From Candidatus Omnitrophota bacterium (lineage in GTDB: Bacteria; Omnitrophota; Gorgyraeia; Aquiviventales; Aquiviventaceae), in assembly GCA_016206675.1 (NCBI GenBank), contig JACQRD010000047.1, positions 1 to 37,040 on the forward strand: a stretch of DNA of 37,040 bases, given 5' to 3'. The notes under the pieces were generated by a model. The model searched no databases. It was not told the DNA's origin and saw nothing but the letters and a program-made list of their open reading frames with translations. Below are positions 1 through 9,476 of the stretch, piece by piece. The first letter of the stretch is position 1, and every line of letters begins with the position of its first letter. The position numbers and the translations under genes are program-made.

Positions 1-10
1 CCCTTGCCCC

Positions 11-2284
11 ATGCCCCTTGCCCCTCCTGCGGCTGTTATGTACGTGATATGGTCGCTGGCCGTCGGCGGCGCCGAGCGCGTGGTGGCTCTGCTGGCAGAG
101 CATCTTGACCGCGTCCGCTACCGGCCGCTTGTCGTTTGTCTCAACGAAGAGGGCGCGCTGGCCGCACCCCTGCGGCAGGCCGGGGTGGAGATCATGGCGC
201 TGCGCAAGCGGGGGCCGGCCGATCTGCAAACACTCTGGCGGCTTGTCTCGTTGATGCGGCAGCAACGGGTGCAATTGGTGCACACCCATCTCTGGGGCGC
301 GAATCTCTGGGGCCGGCTGGCGGCATGGATCGCCGGCATTCCTGTCATCGCCACCGAGCACAACACCGATACGTGGAAGCCGTGGTGGTATTTGCTGCTT
401 GACCGCTGGCTGGCGCCGCGCACCAGCGCGCTGATCGCGGTGTCACAAGCCGTGAAGGATTTCTACGTGGCGCATGGCATCGGTCCTGATCGGCTGGCGG
501 TCATCCCCAACGGGATTGAGACGGAGCGCTTCGCTTCGGTGCCGCCCTCTGGCTTCTACCGCGAATTGGGATGGCCGGAGCAGGCGCCGAGGTTTCTGGC
601 GATCGGGCGGCTGGTGCCGGCGAAGCGGCACGACCGCTTTATTGACGCCATGGCGCAGGTGATCGCCGCGCGGCCCGGTGCGCGCGGGCTGATCATCGGC
701 GAGGGGCCGCTGCAGCAGACGCTGGCCCAGCGCATTGCCGCGCGCGGCCTGCAAGGCCAAGTGGTGTTGGCCGGCGTGCGCCACGACGTGCCGTCGCTGC
801 TTGGCGGCGCGCGGGCGGTGGTGTTTACCTCAGAGCGCGAAGGGCTGCCCATGGTGACACTGGAAGCGATGGCTGCGGGGGTGCCGGTCGTCTCCACGCC
901 GGTGGGCGGCGTGCCGGAGGTCATCGAGGATGGGCGCACCGGCTGGCTGGTGCCGCCGGACGATGAGGCTTCGCTCGTCGAACGGCTGACGCGCCTGGTC
1001 GATGAGCCGGCGCTGGCCCAACGCGCGGGGGCTGCGGCCCAGACGGCGGTGCGAGGCCGCTGGAGCTTGCCGGCGATGGTGCGCGCCCATGACGCGCTCT
1101 ATCAGCGCGCCTTGCGCCCGCTCGTGCCGGTCACTTTTATCATCGACCATTTGGGCGCCGGCGGAGCGCAGCGCCAGCTCTTTGAGCTCGTCAGCCGGCT
1201 GCCGAAGGAGCGTTTCGCGGCCCGCGTCATCTCGCTTTCGGATCAGCCGCAGGCAGATCTGGAGCGATTCCGCGCCGCCGGCATCGAGGTGGCCTGCATC
1301 GCCCAATCGGGCGCCTGGAACTGGAGATGTTTCTGGCGCCTCCTGCGAGCGCTGCGGCGTCAGCGGCCGCGCATCGTCCACACCTGGCTCTTTACGGCCG
1401 ACTTGTACGGCCGGCTGGCGGCGCGTCTTGCGGGGGTGCCGGTCGTCGTCAGCGCGGTGCGCAGCGTCGACGCCGGTAAGCCGGGGCATTACATCGCCGC
1501 CGACCGGTGGCTGGGCCGCATGACGAATGCTCTGACGGTCAACGCGGAAGCGATCCGGCGGGTGCTGCGCGACCGCGAGGGGCTGCCCGCCTCAAAACTC
1601 CACACGATTTATAACGGCGTGGACCTGCACGTGTTCAATCCGGCCACCCGCAACGGGACACTGCGTCAGCAGTGGCGCGTCGGCCCGGCTGACCAGGTGG
1701 TGGGCATCGTCGGGCGGCTCGCCCCTGAGAAAGACCACGCGACCTTTCTGCGGGCGGCGGCGGCCGTCGCGCAGCAGCAGCCCAACGCCCGCTTTCTCAT
1801 CGTCGGCCAGGGGCCGCTGCGCGGCCAGCTGGAGCAACTGAGCCGCCAGCTCGGGCTGCAGCCGCAGGTGCGGTTCGTCGATTCGCCGCAGGAGATCGCC
1901 GACGTCTTCGCGGCGATCGATCTGCTTGTGCTGTCATCGATCTACGAAGGCTGCTCCAACGTCATCCTCGAGGCGATGGCGATGGGCAAGCCGGTGATCG
2001 CCACCGACGTGGGCGGCAATCCCGAGCTGGTCGAGCCGCAGCGCACCGGGTTGCTGGTACCGGTGGGCAACCCGGAAGCGCTTGCGGAAGCGATGGTGCA
2101 GCTGCTGCGCGATCCGCCGCGCGCCACGCAGCTAGGTGAGGCCGGGCGGCAGCGCGTTGAGGAGTATTTCAGCGCCGAGCGGATGGTCGCGCAGACTATC
2201 AGTCTCTATGAGTCGCTCCTTCAAAAAGGTGTCAGACACCTTTTGGCTTCCAAAGTGTCTGACACCATTTCTGGAGAGGGTTAA
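11..2284 (+). CDS. Tandem GT4-GT4 glycosyltransferase fusion
   Basis: Two complete GT-B retaining glycosyltransferases (GT4 family) are joined in one 757-residue chain. The first half covers residues 1-370 and the second 373-745. Each opens with a similar segment (SLAVGGAERVVALLAEHL and HLGAGGAQRQLFELVSRL) and carries its own nucleotide-sugar motif (EREGLPMVTLEAMA near 277, YEGCSNVILEAMA near 646), so both halves should be catalytic. GT4 enzymes transfer a sugar from an NDP- or GDP-sugar onto a growing glycan at the cytoplasmic membrane; the substrates here are unknown. The frame is open to the window edge, so the true start could lie upstream; ATG at 38 is an alternative. The last ~18 residues are encoded by a palindromic repeat (2224-2270) and are probably not part of the fold. 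It overlaps the next gene by TAATG. Confidence 0.9.
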   Translation: MPLAPPAAVMYVIWSLAVGGAERVVALLAEHLDRVRYRPLVVCLNEEGALAAPLRQAGVEIMALRKRGPADLQTLWRLVSLMRQQRVQLVHTHLWGANLWGRLAAWIAGIPVIATEHNTDTWKPWWYLLLDRWLAPRTSALIAVSQAVKDFYVAHGIGPDRLAVIPNGIETERFASVPPSGFYRELGWPEQAPRFLAIGRLVPAKRHDRFIDAMAQVIAARPGARGLIIGEGPLQQTLAQRIAARGLQGQVVLAGVRHDVPSLLGGARAVVFTSEREGLPMVTLEAMAAGVPVVSTPVGGVPEVIEDGRTGWLVPPDDEASLVERLTRLVDEPALAQRAGAAAQTAVRGRWSLPAMVRAHDALYQRALRPLVPVTFIIDHLGAGGAQRQLFELVSRLPKERFAARVISLSDQPQADLERFRAAGIEVACIAQSGAWNWRCFWRLLRALRRQRPRIVHTWLFTADLYGRLAARLAGVPVVVSAVRSVDAGKPGHYIAADRWLGRMTNALTVNAEAIRRVLRDREGLPASKLHTIYNGVDLHVFNPATRNGTLRQQWRVGPADQVVGIVGRLAPEKDHATFLRAAAAVAQQQPNARFLIVGQGPLRGQLEQLSRQLGLQPQVRFVDSPQEIADVFAAIDLLVLSSIYEGCSNVILEAMAMGKPVIATDVGGNPELVEPQRTGLLVPVGNPEALAEAMVQLLRDPPRATQLGEAGRQRVEEYFSAERMVAQTISLYESLLQKGVRHLLASKVSDTISGEG
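2224..2270. repeat. REP-like palindrome pair at gene end
   Basis: Two palindromes lie 7 bp apart: 2224-2244 has 10-bp arms AAAAGGTGTC/GACACCTTTT around one base, and 2252-2270 has AAAGTGTC/GACACCATT. The shared core is GTGTC-N-GACAC. They sit inside the last codons of the GT4-GT4 gene and supply its tail. The arrangement resembles REP/BIME elements mobilised by RAYT transposases; that assignment is inference, as no transposase is present in the window. Confidence 0.75.
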
Positions 2285-5200
2285 TGCGTTCGTGGAAAAC
2301 GGTGGTCATCATCGTAGTGGGTATCGCGGTGGGTGCGGCCATCGCCATGCACCGGCGCGCACCGCCATCCTCTGCCGCGGCGCAGCGAGCGGCGGCGGCC
2401 TCGCATGCGGCCAAGGAACTATGGCTGAGCGATTTTGAATCCGACGCAGAGCTGACCGAGCGCTGGAAGCTGCGCGATGCGACCGCCATTCGCAGCGCGG
2501 AGCAGGCCACCCACGGGGCGGGGGGCGCGCAGATTCTTTTCCGCAAGAGCGACGCGCCGGCCGCGATGATCGAAGACTACTTCAGCAACCACGCGGAGCT
2601 GCGCGATTGGAGCCGCTACGCCTCCCTGCGCTTCGACGTGCACAATCCCCAGGCGTCGGTGGAGCGCCTCATCGTCCAGATCAAGGACGGCGCCGGCCGC
2701 CGCTACAAGCGGGAGCTCCACCTCAGCAGCCAGACCACCCACCACATCACCATTCCGATCGCCCAGCTGCGCGAGCAGCTCAACGTGCGGCACATCGCGC
2801 AGATCAGCCTCTTCCAATGGAAACCGAAGGCGCCGGCCCGCTTCTTCCTGGATGCGGTGCGCCTGCAGACCGCGCAGGCCGCAGGCGATGACGTGGAGCC
2901 GATTGGCGCGCAGATGCCGTTGGAGGATGCGGCGGTGACGCCGAATCAATTGAGCGCCTGGAACTTCCGTCAGCAGATCGCGCGCTGGCAAGGCACGGAT
3001 GCAGCCACCGGGCAGCCGGTGGTGCGCGTGCCGCTAAGCCTCGTGACCGAGGCACCGCTCTCCGTGGGGTTTCCAGTCACCGGCGGCGTGCCGCTGCCGA
3101 TGGGGCAGTTGCAACCTCACGATGCGGTGCGGCTGGTGGATCCGCAGGGCCTGGCCTGGCCGCTCCAGACTCGTCCATTGGCCCGATGGGAGGACGGTAG
3201 CCTGAAATGGCTGCAAGTGACCACGACGATCCCGCCAGGGGCTGCTGGCCGCGATCTCTGGCTGGAGTACGGCGCGCCGGTAGCACCCCCGGCCGAACCG
3301 GCTGCGCGTGTGCAGGTGGAGGAAACGCCTGAGGCGGTGCGGGTGACGACCGGGCCGCTGCAGTTTTCCGTCAGCAAACAGCACTTCACCCTGTTTGAGT
3401 CGGCGCTGGTGGATCGCAACCGTGACGGCGCCTTCAGTGAAGAAGAACGGCTTGCCGGGGCGGGCGATCTGGTGATCATGCATCAGGGGCGCGCGTTCCG
3501 CAGCTTGGCAGACCGCAAGAGCTATACGCTGACGGTGGAAGAGCGCGGCCCGCTGCGCGCCACGCTGAAGGCCAGCGGATGGTTCCGCGACGAAGGCGGC
3601 AAGGGTTTTTGCCAGTTTACCGTGCGCCTGCAGGCTTTCGCCGGCTTGCCGCAGGTGCGCCTCTACCACACCGTCATCTATACCGGCTATCCGGCGAACA
3701 CGTACCACCATGAGTACAAGGACATCAAATTGCCCGAGAACGAGACCATTGAGGAGATCCGCCTGGAGCTGCCCGTGACGACGGCCGCCGGCGGCCAACT
3801 GCTGACGGCGGATGAGCAGGGGCCGTGGGCAGCACCGCTGAGCGCGCCAACCGTTATCCACCAGCACGCCCACGACGCCTTCCGCATCACCCAGGCAGAG
3901 GCGGTAGTGCGCAAGGGCGGGCGCAACGAGGGATGGGTGCTGGCACAGAACGAGACGGCAGGCGTCATGGCGCTGGTGCGCGAGGCCTGGCAGCAATATC
4001 CGAAAGAACTCATCGCCGATCCCCAGGCGAATCGGCTCATCATCAAGCTGTGGCCCGCCTCCGCCGGCGAGCTGGATTTACGGACCACCAAGGAGGCCTT
4101 CGGCCCGGATGACGTCGCCCGCGGCAGCGCCTTCGGGCTGGGCAAGACGCACGAGATGGTCTTCGGCTTTCTCGGCGTGCCGGTGGAGGCCCCCACCGCC
4201 CGGTCCATTGCGGGACTCTGGCAGCAGCCGTGGCTGCTGGCCGCCCATCCGGTGTGGCTGCAGGCCACCAACGTCTGGGGCGAGATGGCGCCGGCTTTCT
4301 GGGAGCAGTTCGGCGAGACCGAAGCGTTGATGGACGGCCTCTTCAACTGGGCTGACCGGCAGATCCGCAACTTCAATTGGTACGGGATGCTCGATTGGGG
4401 CGATACCCGGCTGTGGTGGCGCAAAGAAGCGTACGACAAATCGTACGACGAGTGGGGCTGGCATCCGGAAGGGCGCTGGGGGTGGCATAACTGCGAGGCG
4501 GTCGGCACGCACGCCGCCGCGCTGGTGAGCTTCATGCGGTCGCTCGATCTGCGCTACTTCCGATTCGGCGAGACGAAGGCGCGCCACGTGATGGACGTGG
4601 ACACGGTGCACTACAACACCGTCGCCAACGATCCGCGGTTGAGCAAGAAGATCCCCGACACCTTCGCCAAGGTTGGTTCGATCCACCGGCACAGCGCCAA
4701 CCACTGGAGCGGGCGCAACGAGGAGGCCACCCACACGCATGTGCTGGGGCTGCTGATGTACTACTACCTCACCGGCTACGACCGGGCGATGGACGTCGCC
4801 AACGAGGTCGGCGGTTTCCTCCTGCAGAATCCCGTGACGTACACCAAGCATCCGGACATCGCGCCGCTGCGGGGGGTGTCCAACGTGCTCTGGGGCGACG
4901 TGCTGATGTACCAGGCCACGGGCGATCGCCGCTATCGCGCGCAGGCGGATGACTGGATCCGCGTGCTGCTGCTGGGCCAGCGGGAAGACGGGGCGTGGGT
5001 TGAAACCTACAACCCGCGCGACCGGATGTGGGACGGCAAGGTCAAAACCAACTACATCACGCTGCATACCCTCCCGGCGCTAATCGCCTACCACCGGATG
5101 ACCGGCAACGAGCGGGTGGGCAAGGCGATCGTGCGCGCCACGGAGTCGATGTTCCGGCGGGAGAAGTATCTCGAAGCCTTCGACGCCGCCGGCTACAGCT

Positions 5201-7119
5201 ACCTGCTGACGGGCAAGAGCCAGTATCTGGATGAAGGCCGCCGGCTGCTGCGCAACGTCGTCAAGTCGCAGGATCACTCCGGCAAGCCGCTCTTCGACGG
5301 CATCACCTTCAAGAAGACCATCTATGACCGCGTCACCCCCATCCTCTATACCGTGCCGCTGCTGCACGGCGCGATGACCACGCCGGACTTCAACGCCCTG
5401 CGGCAGGGCATGGCGGCCGCCACGCCGCAGGTGGAGCCCCAGGAGCTTTCGGAGGGGGCGGAATCCCGAGCGAGTCCCGCCAACGGCGGGACGAGTCGAG
5501 GGACATCGCAAGCACCCAACCCGCTGATTCCATATGACGTGCTGGTCGCGCCGTCCCTGGAGAAAGTGCTGCCGGAGCGCGGGGAGATTCCCGGCGCACA
5601 CCTGAATCCGGCGCAGATCAGCCTGGCCCGCAACGAGTACGAGGCCATCCAACTCGTCCTGCACAGCGAGCTCGGCGAGCTGCGGCAGGTGCGCATCGAG
5701 CCCGGTCCGCTGACCCATGTGGGCGGACAGGGAACGATTCCACCAGACGCCATCAGTTGGTCGCCGGTTGGTTTCGTCAAAACGCGCCAGCCGGGTTACA
5801 TGGTCAGCCATGTCGGCTGGTGGCCGGATCCGCTGCCGGCTGCCACGCCGTTTGATGTGAAGCGCGGCTGGACCCAGCCTGTCTGGGTCACCATCTACAC
5901 GCCGCCGGGTACGCCCGCAGGGGAGTACCGCGGCGTGATCACCATCCGCGCCGACAATGCAGCACCCACGACAATCGAGCTGGCGGTGCACGTGTGGGAC
6001 TTCGACCTGCCGCAGATCCCAACGCTCAAAACGGCGTTTGACGTGTATCTCAATCGCCTGCAGAGCGGCTACAGCCAGTTTTTCCCGCAGTGGTGGCAGC
6101 GATGGGAGCCGCGCCAGGAGGAGCTGGCCGAGCGATTTTACGACGACCTATTGCGTCACCGCCTCTCGCCGATTCTCAACGCCGACCTGTCCGATCCTGC
6201 GCAGTTGGCCCTGGTCAAGCGGCTGCGGCAGCGCGGGCTCTCCGCCTTCGCCGTCGGCCGCCACGGCGGCAGCTTCAACAACGAATGGCCGAAGGATGAC
6301 GCCGCCCTGGCAGAGCTGGAGCCGGTCTACCGGCGCTATGCCCACGAGTTGGAGCAGGCCGGGCTGCTGGAGGCGCATTACGTCTATACCTACGATGAGC
6401 CTGAGTTGGGCCTGGCGCGCGCCGAGGAGGCCGGCCGGATGATCCGCGCGGCCTCGCCGAAGCTGAAGAATCTGCTCGTGCTCTACGACGCGCCCCACGT
6501 CGGCACGCTGCAGCAGTGGCTTGAGCCGTTCGACATCGTCGTGCTGCGCAACGTCACCTTCGAGCCGATCCGGGCGGATTCCCTGAAGCGGCTGGGCAAG
6601 GAGGTCTGGCTGTACGTCTCCGGCCCCAAGCCGCCGTTTCCAACGCTGGTGATCGACTACCCGGCGATGGCCTACCGCATCCTGCCGTGGATGTGCTGGA
6701 AGTACGGCTTGAGCGGCCTGCTGTATTGGAGCGTCAACTACTGGACCACCGATCCGTATAAGGACCCGATGAACACCCAATGGGAGCAGAACGGCAACGG
6801 CTCGCTCTACTACCCCGGGCCCGACGGGCCGGTGCCGTCGCTGCGGCTTGAGGTGCTGCGCGACGGCCTGGAAGACTACGAGTATCTAGCACGGCTGCGG
6901 CAGCTGGTGGAGCGGGTGGAGCGCCTCTCCGCCGCGCAGAACGACCGCCAGCTGCAAACGTATTTGGCGCAGGCGAAGCGTCTGCTGGCGGTGGATGATC
7001 TGCTCGTGAAGTCCATGCAGCTCTATGCGAGGAATCCCGAGGCGCTGGAGCTGCAGCGCGCGCAACTGGCGGAGGCTATTGAAATGCTGCAGCGGGTCGA
7101 ACAGGTTGCTCACCGCTGA
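2284..7119 (+). CDS. Membrane-anchored giant polysaccharide-active protein (RGL-like plus DUF4091-like)
   Basis: A 1611-residue protein with an N-terminal signal anchor (residues 4-20, hydrophobic after RSWK) that should place it outside the inner membrane. Residues ~40-195 look like a beta-sandwich carbohydrate-binding module. Residues ~230-1055 resemble exo-rhamnogalacturonan-lyase-type proteins: a beta-domain followed by a Trp-rich helical toroid (~640-1030). A Pro/Ser/Gly linker (~1060-1080) leads to a second half ending in LEVLRDGLEDYEYL (~1520), the hallmark of DUF4091/GH123-like domains. The fold suggests binding and cleavage of an acidic or amino-sugar polysaccharide, perhaps editing the product of the surrounding glycosyltransferases; the substrate is not known. 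The linker is encoded by a palindromic repeat, so this may be a fusion of two ancestral genes. The start overlaps the upstream stop (TAATG). Confidence 0.75.
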   Translation: MRSWKTVVIIVVGIAVGAAIAMHRRAPPSSAAAQRAAAASHAAKELWLSDFESDAELTERWKLRDATAIRSAEQATHGAGGAQILFRKSDAPAAMIEDYFSNHAELRDWSRYASLRFDVHNPQASVERLIVQIKDGAGRRYKRELHLSSQTTHHITIPIAQLREQLNVRHIAQISLFQWKPKAPARFFLDAVRLQTAQAAGDDVEPIGAQMPLEDAAVTPNQLSAWNFRQQIARWQGTDAATGQPVVRVPLSLVTEAPLSVGFPVTGGVPLPMGQLQPHDAVRLVDPQGLAWPLQTRPLARWEDGSLKWLQVTTTIPPGAAGRDLWLEYGAPVAPPAEPAARVQVEETPEAVRVTTGPLQFSVSKQHFTLFESALVDRNRDGAFSEEERLAGAGDLVIMHQGRAFRSLADRKSYTLTVEERGPLRATLKASGWFRDEGGKGFCQFTVRLQAFAGLPQVRLYHTVIYTGYPANTYHHEYKDIKLPENETIEEIRLELPVTTAAGGQLLTADEQGPWAAPLSAPTVIHQHAHDAFRITQAEAVVRKGGRNEGWVLAQNETAGVMALVREAWQQYPKELIADPQANRLIIKLWPASAGELDLRTTKEAFGPDDVARGSAFGLGKTHEMVFGFLGVPVEAPTARSIAGLWQQPWLLAAHPVWLQATNVWGEMAPAFWEQFGETEALMDGLFNWADRQIRNFNWYGMLDWGDTRLWWRKEAYDKSYDEWGWHPEGRWGWHNCEAVGTHAAALVSFMRSLDLRYFRFGETKARHVMDVDTVHYNTVANDPRLSKKIPDTFAKVGSIHRHSANHWSGRNEEATHTHVLGLLMYYYLTGYDRAMDVANEVGGFLLQNPVTYTKHPDIAPLRGVSNVLWGDVLMYQATGDRRYRAQADDWIRVLLLGQREDGAWVETYNPRDRMWDGKVKTNYITLHTLPALIAYHRMTGNERVGKAIVRATESMFRREKYLEAFDAAGYSYLLTGKSQYLDEGRRLLRNVVKSQDHSGKPLFDGITFKKTIYDRVTPILYTVPLLHGAMTTPDFNALRQGMAAATPQVEPQELSEGAESRASPANGGTSRGTSQAPNPLIPYDVLVAPSLEKVLPERGEIPGAHLNPAQISLARNEYEAIQLVLHSELGELRQVRIEPGPLTHVGGQGTIPPDAISWSPVGFVKTRQPGYMVSHVGWWPDPLPAATPFDVKRGWTQPVWVTIYTPPGTPAGEYRGVITIRADNAAPTTIELAVHVWDFDLPQIPTLKTAFDVYLNRLQSGYSQFFPQWWQRWEPRQEELAERFYDDLLRHRLSPILNADLSDPAQLALVKRLRQRGLSAFAVGRHGGSFNNEWPKDDAALAELEPVYRRYAHELEQAGLLEAHYVYTYDEPELGLARAEEAGRMIRAASPKLKNLLVLYDAPHVGTLQQWLEPFDIVVLRNVTFEPIRADSLKRLGKEVWLYVSGPKPPFPTLVIDYPAMAYRILPWMCWKYGLSGLLYWSVNYWTTDPYKDPMNTQWEQNGNGSLYYPGPDGPVPSLRLEVLRDGLEDYEYLARLRQLVERVERLSAAQNDRQLQTYLAQAKRLLAVDDLLVKSMQLYARNPEALELQRAQLAEAIEMLQRVEQVAHR
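5464..5503. repeat. Palindromic element in a coding linker
   Basis: Imperfect hairpin with inner arms GTCCCGCC (5474-5481) and GGCGGGAC (5485-5492) around AAC, and outer arms TCCCGAGCGA / GAGTCGAGGGA. It lies in frame and encodes the Ser/Gly/Arg-rich linker between the two halves of the 1611-residue protein. This is a REP-type sequence of a different family from those at 2224 and 11289. Confidence 0.7.
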
Positions 7120-7901
7120 TGCGCGTCGTCGCCCTCACCTTCCATGACTTCAGCGCGAACGGTCATGAGGGCCCCGGGGATGCGGTCTACACGATCACCG
7201 CGGCGGAGATGGAGTCGCTGCTGGCGCACGTGCACAAGCTGGGCTACCGCACCGTCAGCTCCAAGGCCTTCCGGGCGTGGCAGCAGGGCAACGGCAGCTT
7301 GCCGGAGCGCACCGTCGTCTTCACCTTCGATGACGGCTATACCAGCCATCTCGAGATCGCGGCCTCGCTGCTGAACCGCTACCGCTTCACGGGCACCTTT
7401 TTCGTCACACTGAACCACATCGGCCAGCCGGGGTTTCTCACGTGGGAGCAGCTGCGCAAGCTTATCTTCCTCGGCATGGAGATCGGCTCGCACGGGGTCA
7501 CCCACCGGCCGCTGACCTCGCTGTCGCGCCAGGAGATGGAAGAGGAGCTGGTGCAATCCAAGCGCGTGCTCGAGCAGCAGCTCGGCACGCCGGTTCATTC
7601 CATCGCCGCGCCCGGCGGCTTCTGGAACGGGGCGGTGGCCGAAGCGGCCCGGCGTACTGGCTACGACGCCGTGTGGGTCTCCAACATCGGCACCAACGGC
7701 AAGGAGACCAACCCCTTTGCGCTGCGGCGCGTCGTGGTGCGCAAGCCGTTTTCGCTCGAGCGCGTGGTGGCCATGGTCGAGGGCTGGCAGCCCGCCTTCT
7801 GGTGGGCGGCAAACCAGCAGTTGTTGATCCGCGTGCTGAAGCGCACCCTCGGCGTCTACTGGTACGAACGCCTGAAGCGCCGCCTTGTGCCCAATGCGTA
7901 A
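7119..7901 (+). CDS. Polysaccharide deacetylase (CE4, NodB homology)
   Basis: A 260-residue carbohydrate esterase family 4 enzyme, which hydrolyses N- or O-acetyl groups on polysaccharides. The metal-binding and catalytic motifs are intact: TFDDGY (residues 69-74, catalytic base and metal Asp) and GSHGVTHRPL (123-132, two metal His), then SIAAPGGFWN. There is no signal peptide, so it is either cytoplasmic or acts on a lipid-linked intermediate. Similar deacetylases are common in exosortase-associated exopolysaccharide loci. It starts by a TGATG overlap with the large polysaccharide-active gene, so the two are very likely cotranscribed and translationally coupled. Confidence 0.9.
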   Translation: MRVVALTFHDFSANGHEGPGDAVYTITAAEMESLLAHVHKLGYRTVSSKAFRAWQQGNGSLPERTVVFTFDDGYTSHLEIAASLLNRYRFTGTFFVTLNHIGQPGFLTWEQLRKLIFLGMEIGSHGVTHRPLTSLSRQEMEEELVQSKRVLEQQLGTPVHSIAAPGGFWNGAVAEAARRTGYDAVWVSNIGTNGKETNPFALRRVVVRKPFSLERVVAMVEGWQPAFWWAANQQLLIRVLKRTLGVYWYERLKRRLVPNA

Positions 7902-7910
7902 GCCGGTGGC

Positions 7911-9476
7911 ATGATCATCGACAGCCGGACGGTGCCCGCAGGCACGACCATCAAGACGGACCTGTGCATTATCGGCGCCGGGGCCGCCGGCATTACGCTA
8001 GCCCGGGAGTTCGCGGGGCGCTCGACACGGGTCTGTCTTTTGGAAAGCGGAGGATTGACCCAGGATCCTCGAACGCAGGCCCTGAACGCGGGTGAAAACG
8101 CCGGGCTACCTTATTTCCCGCTCGTCGCGGCGCGGTTGCGTTATTTTGGCGGCACGACCAATCACTGGGCCGGGGAGTGCCGTCCGCTGGATGAAATCGA
8201 TTTTGAGGTTCGTGACTGGATCCCGCACAGTGGCTGGCCGTTTCGACGGGCGGAGCTGATGCCCTACTACGAACGGGCCCACGCGCTCTGCCAGCTGGGT
8301 CCGTGGACGTACGAACCGGCGGATTGGGAATTCAAAAGGGCGCGACACATTCCATTCCCCCCCGAGCGCATGAAGACACTGGTGTTTCAGCTCAGTCCAC
8401 CGACACGTTTCGGCAGTGTCTACCGCGAGGAGCTGGCCCAAGCGGCGAACGTCTCCACCTACTTGCAAGCCACGATCCTGGAATTGGAGACCAACGCCGA
8501 TGCCGAGAAGGTGACGAGGGCCAGAGTGGCGGTAGAGAACCGGCAGGAGTTCTGGGTGGAAGCGAAGAGGTTTATCCTGGCGGGAGGAGCCATCGAGAAT
8601 GCCCGGCTCTTGCTGGCATCGAACCGCACCCAAACCGCCGGCCTAGGCAACCAGCATAATCTCGTAGGGCGGTTCTTCATGGAGCATTTGGGAATGGAAA
8701 GCGGGATCTTTCTGAGCCAGGAGCCGAAGCTTCGCCTCGATTTCTACCCGCATCATTGGGTGGAGCGCCATGGCGTTCGCATCCGTTCCATGGCCACGCT
8801 TGGGTTTTCTCCTGAAGTGATGCGCCGTGAGCAGATCGGCAATTTTAATTGCGAGTTGGATCCCATTAAACCGCGCGAACTGGAGGGGGTGAAATCCCTT
8901 GAAACAATCGCTGGATCTGCACGGCGCGGCAAGATCGCCCCTGGGTTCGCCGCCCATGTTCGGAATATCATCGTCCACATAGATGAGGTCCTCATGTCCG
9001 CTCGCAGCAAGGTGCTCAAGCGGCCGCTAGGCCTCGCCCGTGTCATCAACCGTTCGGAGCAGGTGCCGAACCCGTCCAGTCGAGTGATGTTATCCGACAA
9101 GCGAGATCGGTTTAACCAGCCCCAAGCGCGGCTGGAATGGCGGCTCGATGTACTGGACCGGAAGACCGTAAAGAGAGGGCATGAGCTCGTGGGGCTCGAA
9201 ATGGGTCGAACGAATCTCGGCCGCCTCAAGCTCCTGCTCGGCCCCGATGAAGCCGCGTGGCCCATTCAAGGATCATGGCATCATATGGGGACGACACGAA
9301 TGCACACCGATCCCAAGCAGGGTGTCGTGAACGCCGACTGCCGCATCCACGGGATCAGCAACTTGTATGCCGCGGGCAGCTCGGTGTTTCCGACCTCCGG
9401 CAGCGCGCCTCCGACGCTGACCAGTGTGGCGCTGGCCCTTCGCCTGGCGGATCATCTGAAGGAGGTCCTGGCGTAA
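7911..9476 (+). CDS. GMC-family FAD oxidoreductase
   Basis: A 521-residue glucose-methanol-choline oxidoreductase. The FAD dinucleotide fold is at the N terminus (IIGAGAAG, residues 20-27), followed by FGGTTNHWAGECRPL, which in this family contacts the flavin. The C-terminal signature (SWHHMGTTRM, then NLYAAGSSVFPTSGSAPPTL) carries the catalytic His region and closes the FAD site. Such enzymes oxidise alcohol groups of sugars or polyols. It has no signal peptide of its own, but the next gene encodes a small Tat-signal protein and the one after that a TatA. This suggests a folded flavoprotein exported by hitchhiking, as in gluconate-dehydrogenase-type complexes. Its substrate is unknown; a sugar hydroxyl on the local polysaccharide is possible. 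Confidence 0.88.
   Translation: MIIDSRTVPAGTTIKTDLCIIGAGAAGITLAREFAGRSTRVCLLESGGLTQDPRTQALNAGENAGLPYFPLVAARLRYFGGTTNHWAGECRPLDEIDFEVRDWIPHSGWPFRRAELMPYYERAHALCQLGPWTYEPADWEFKRARHIPFPPERMKTLVFQLSPPTRFGSVYREELAQAANVSTYLQATILELETNADAEKVTRARVAVENRQEFWVEAKRFILAGGAIENARLLLASNRTQTAGLGNQHNLVGRFFMEHLGMESGIFLSQEPKLRLDFYPHHWVERHGVRIRSMATLGFSPEVMRREQIGNFNCELDPIKPRELEGVKSLETIAGSARRGKIAPGFAAHVRNIIVHIDEVLMSARSKVLKRPLGLARVINRSEQVPNPSSRVMLSDKRDRFNQPQARLEWRLDVLDRKTVKRGHELVGLEMGRTNLGRLKLLLGPDEAAWPIQGSWHHMGTTRMHTDPKQGVVNADCRIHGISNLYAAGSSVFPTSGSAPPTLTSVALALRLADHLKEVLA

Noticed and set aside
1..37. C-rich CCCCTTGCCCCATG repeat at the window edge as a functional element
   Set aside because: Only ~30 bp are visible and they fall in the ambiguous start region of the first gene; not enough to judge.
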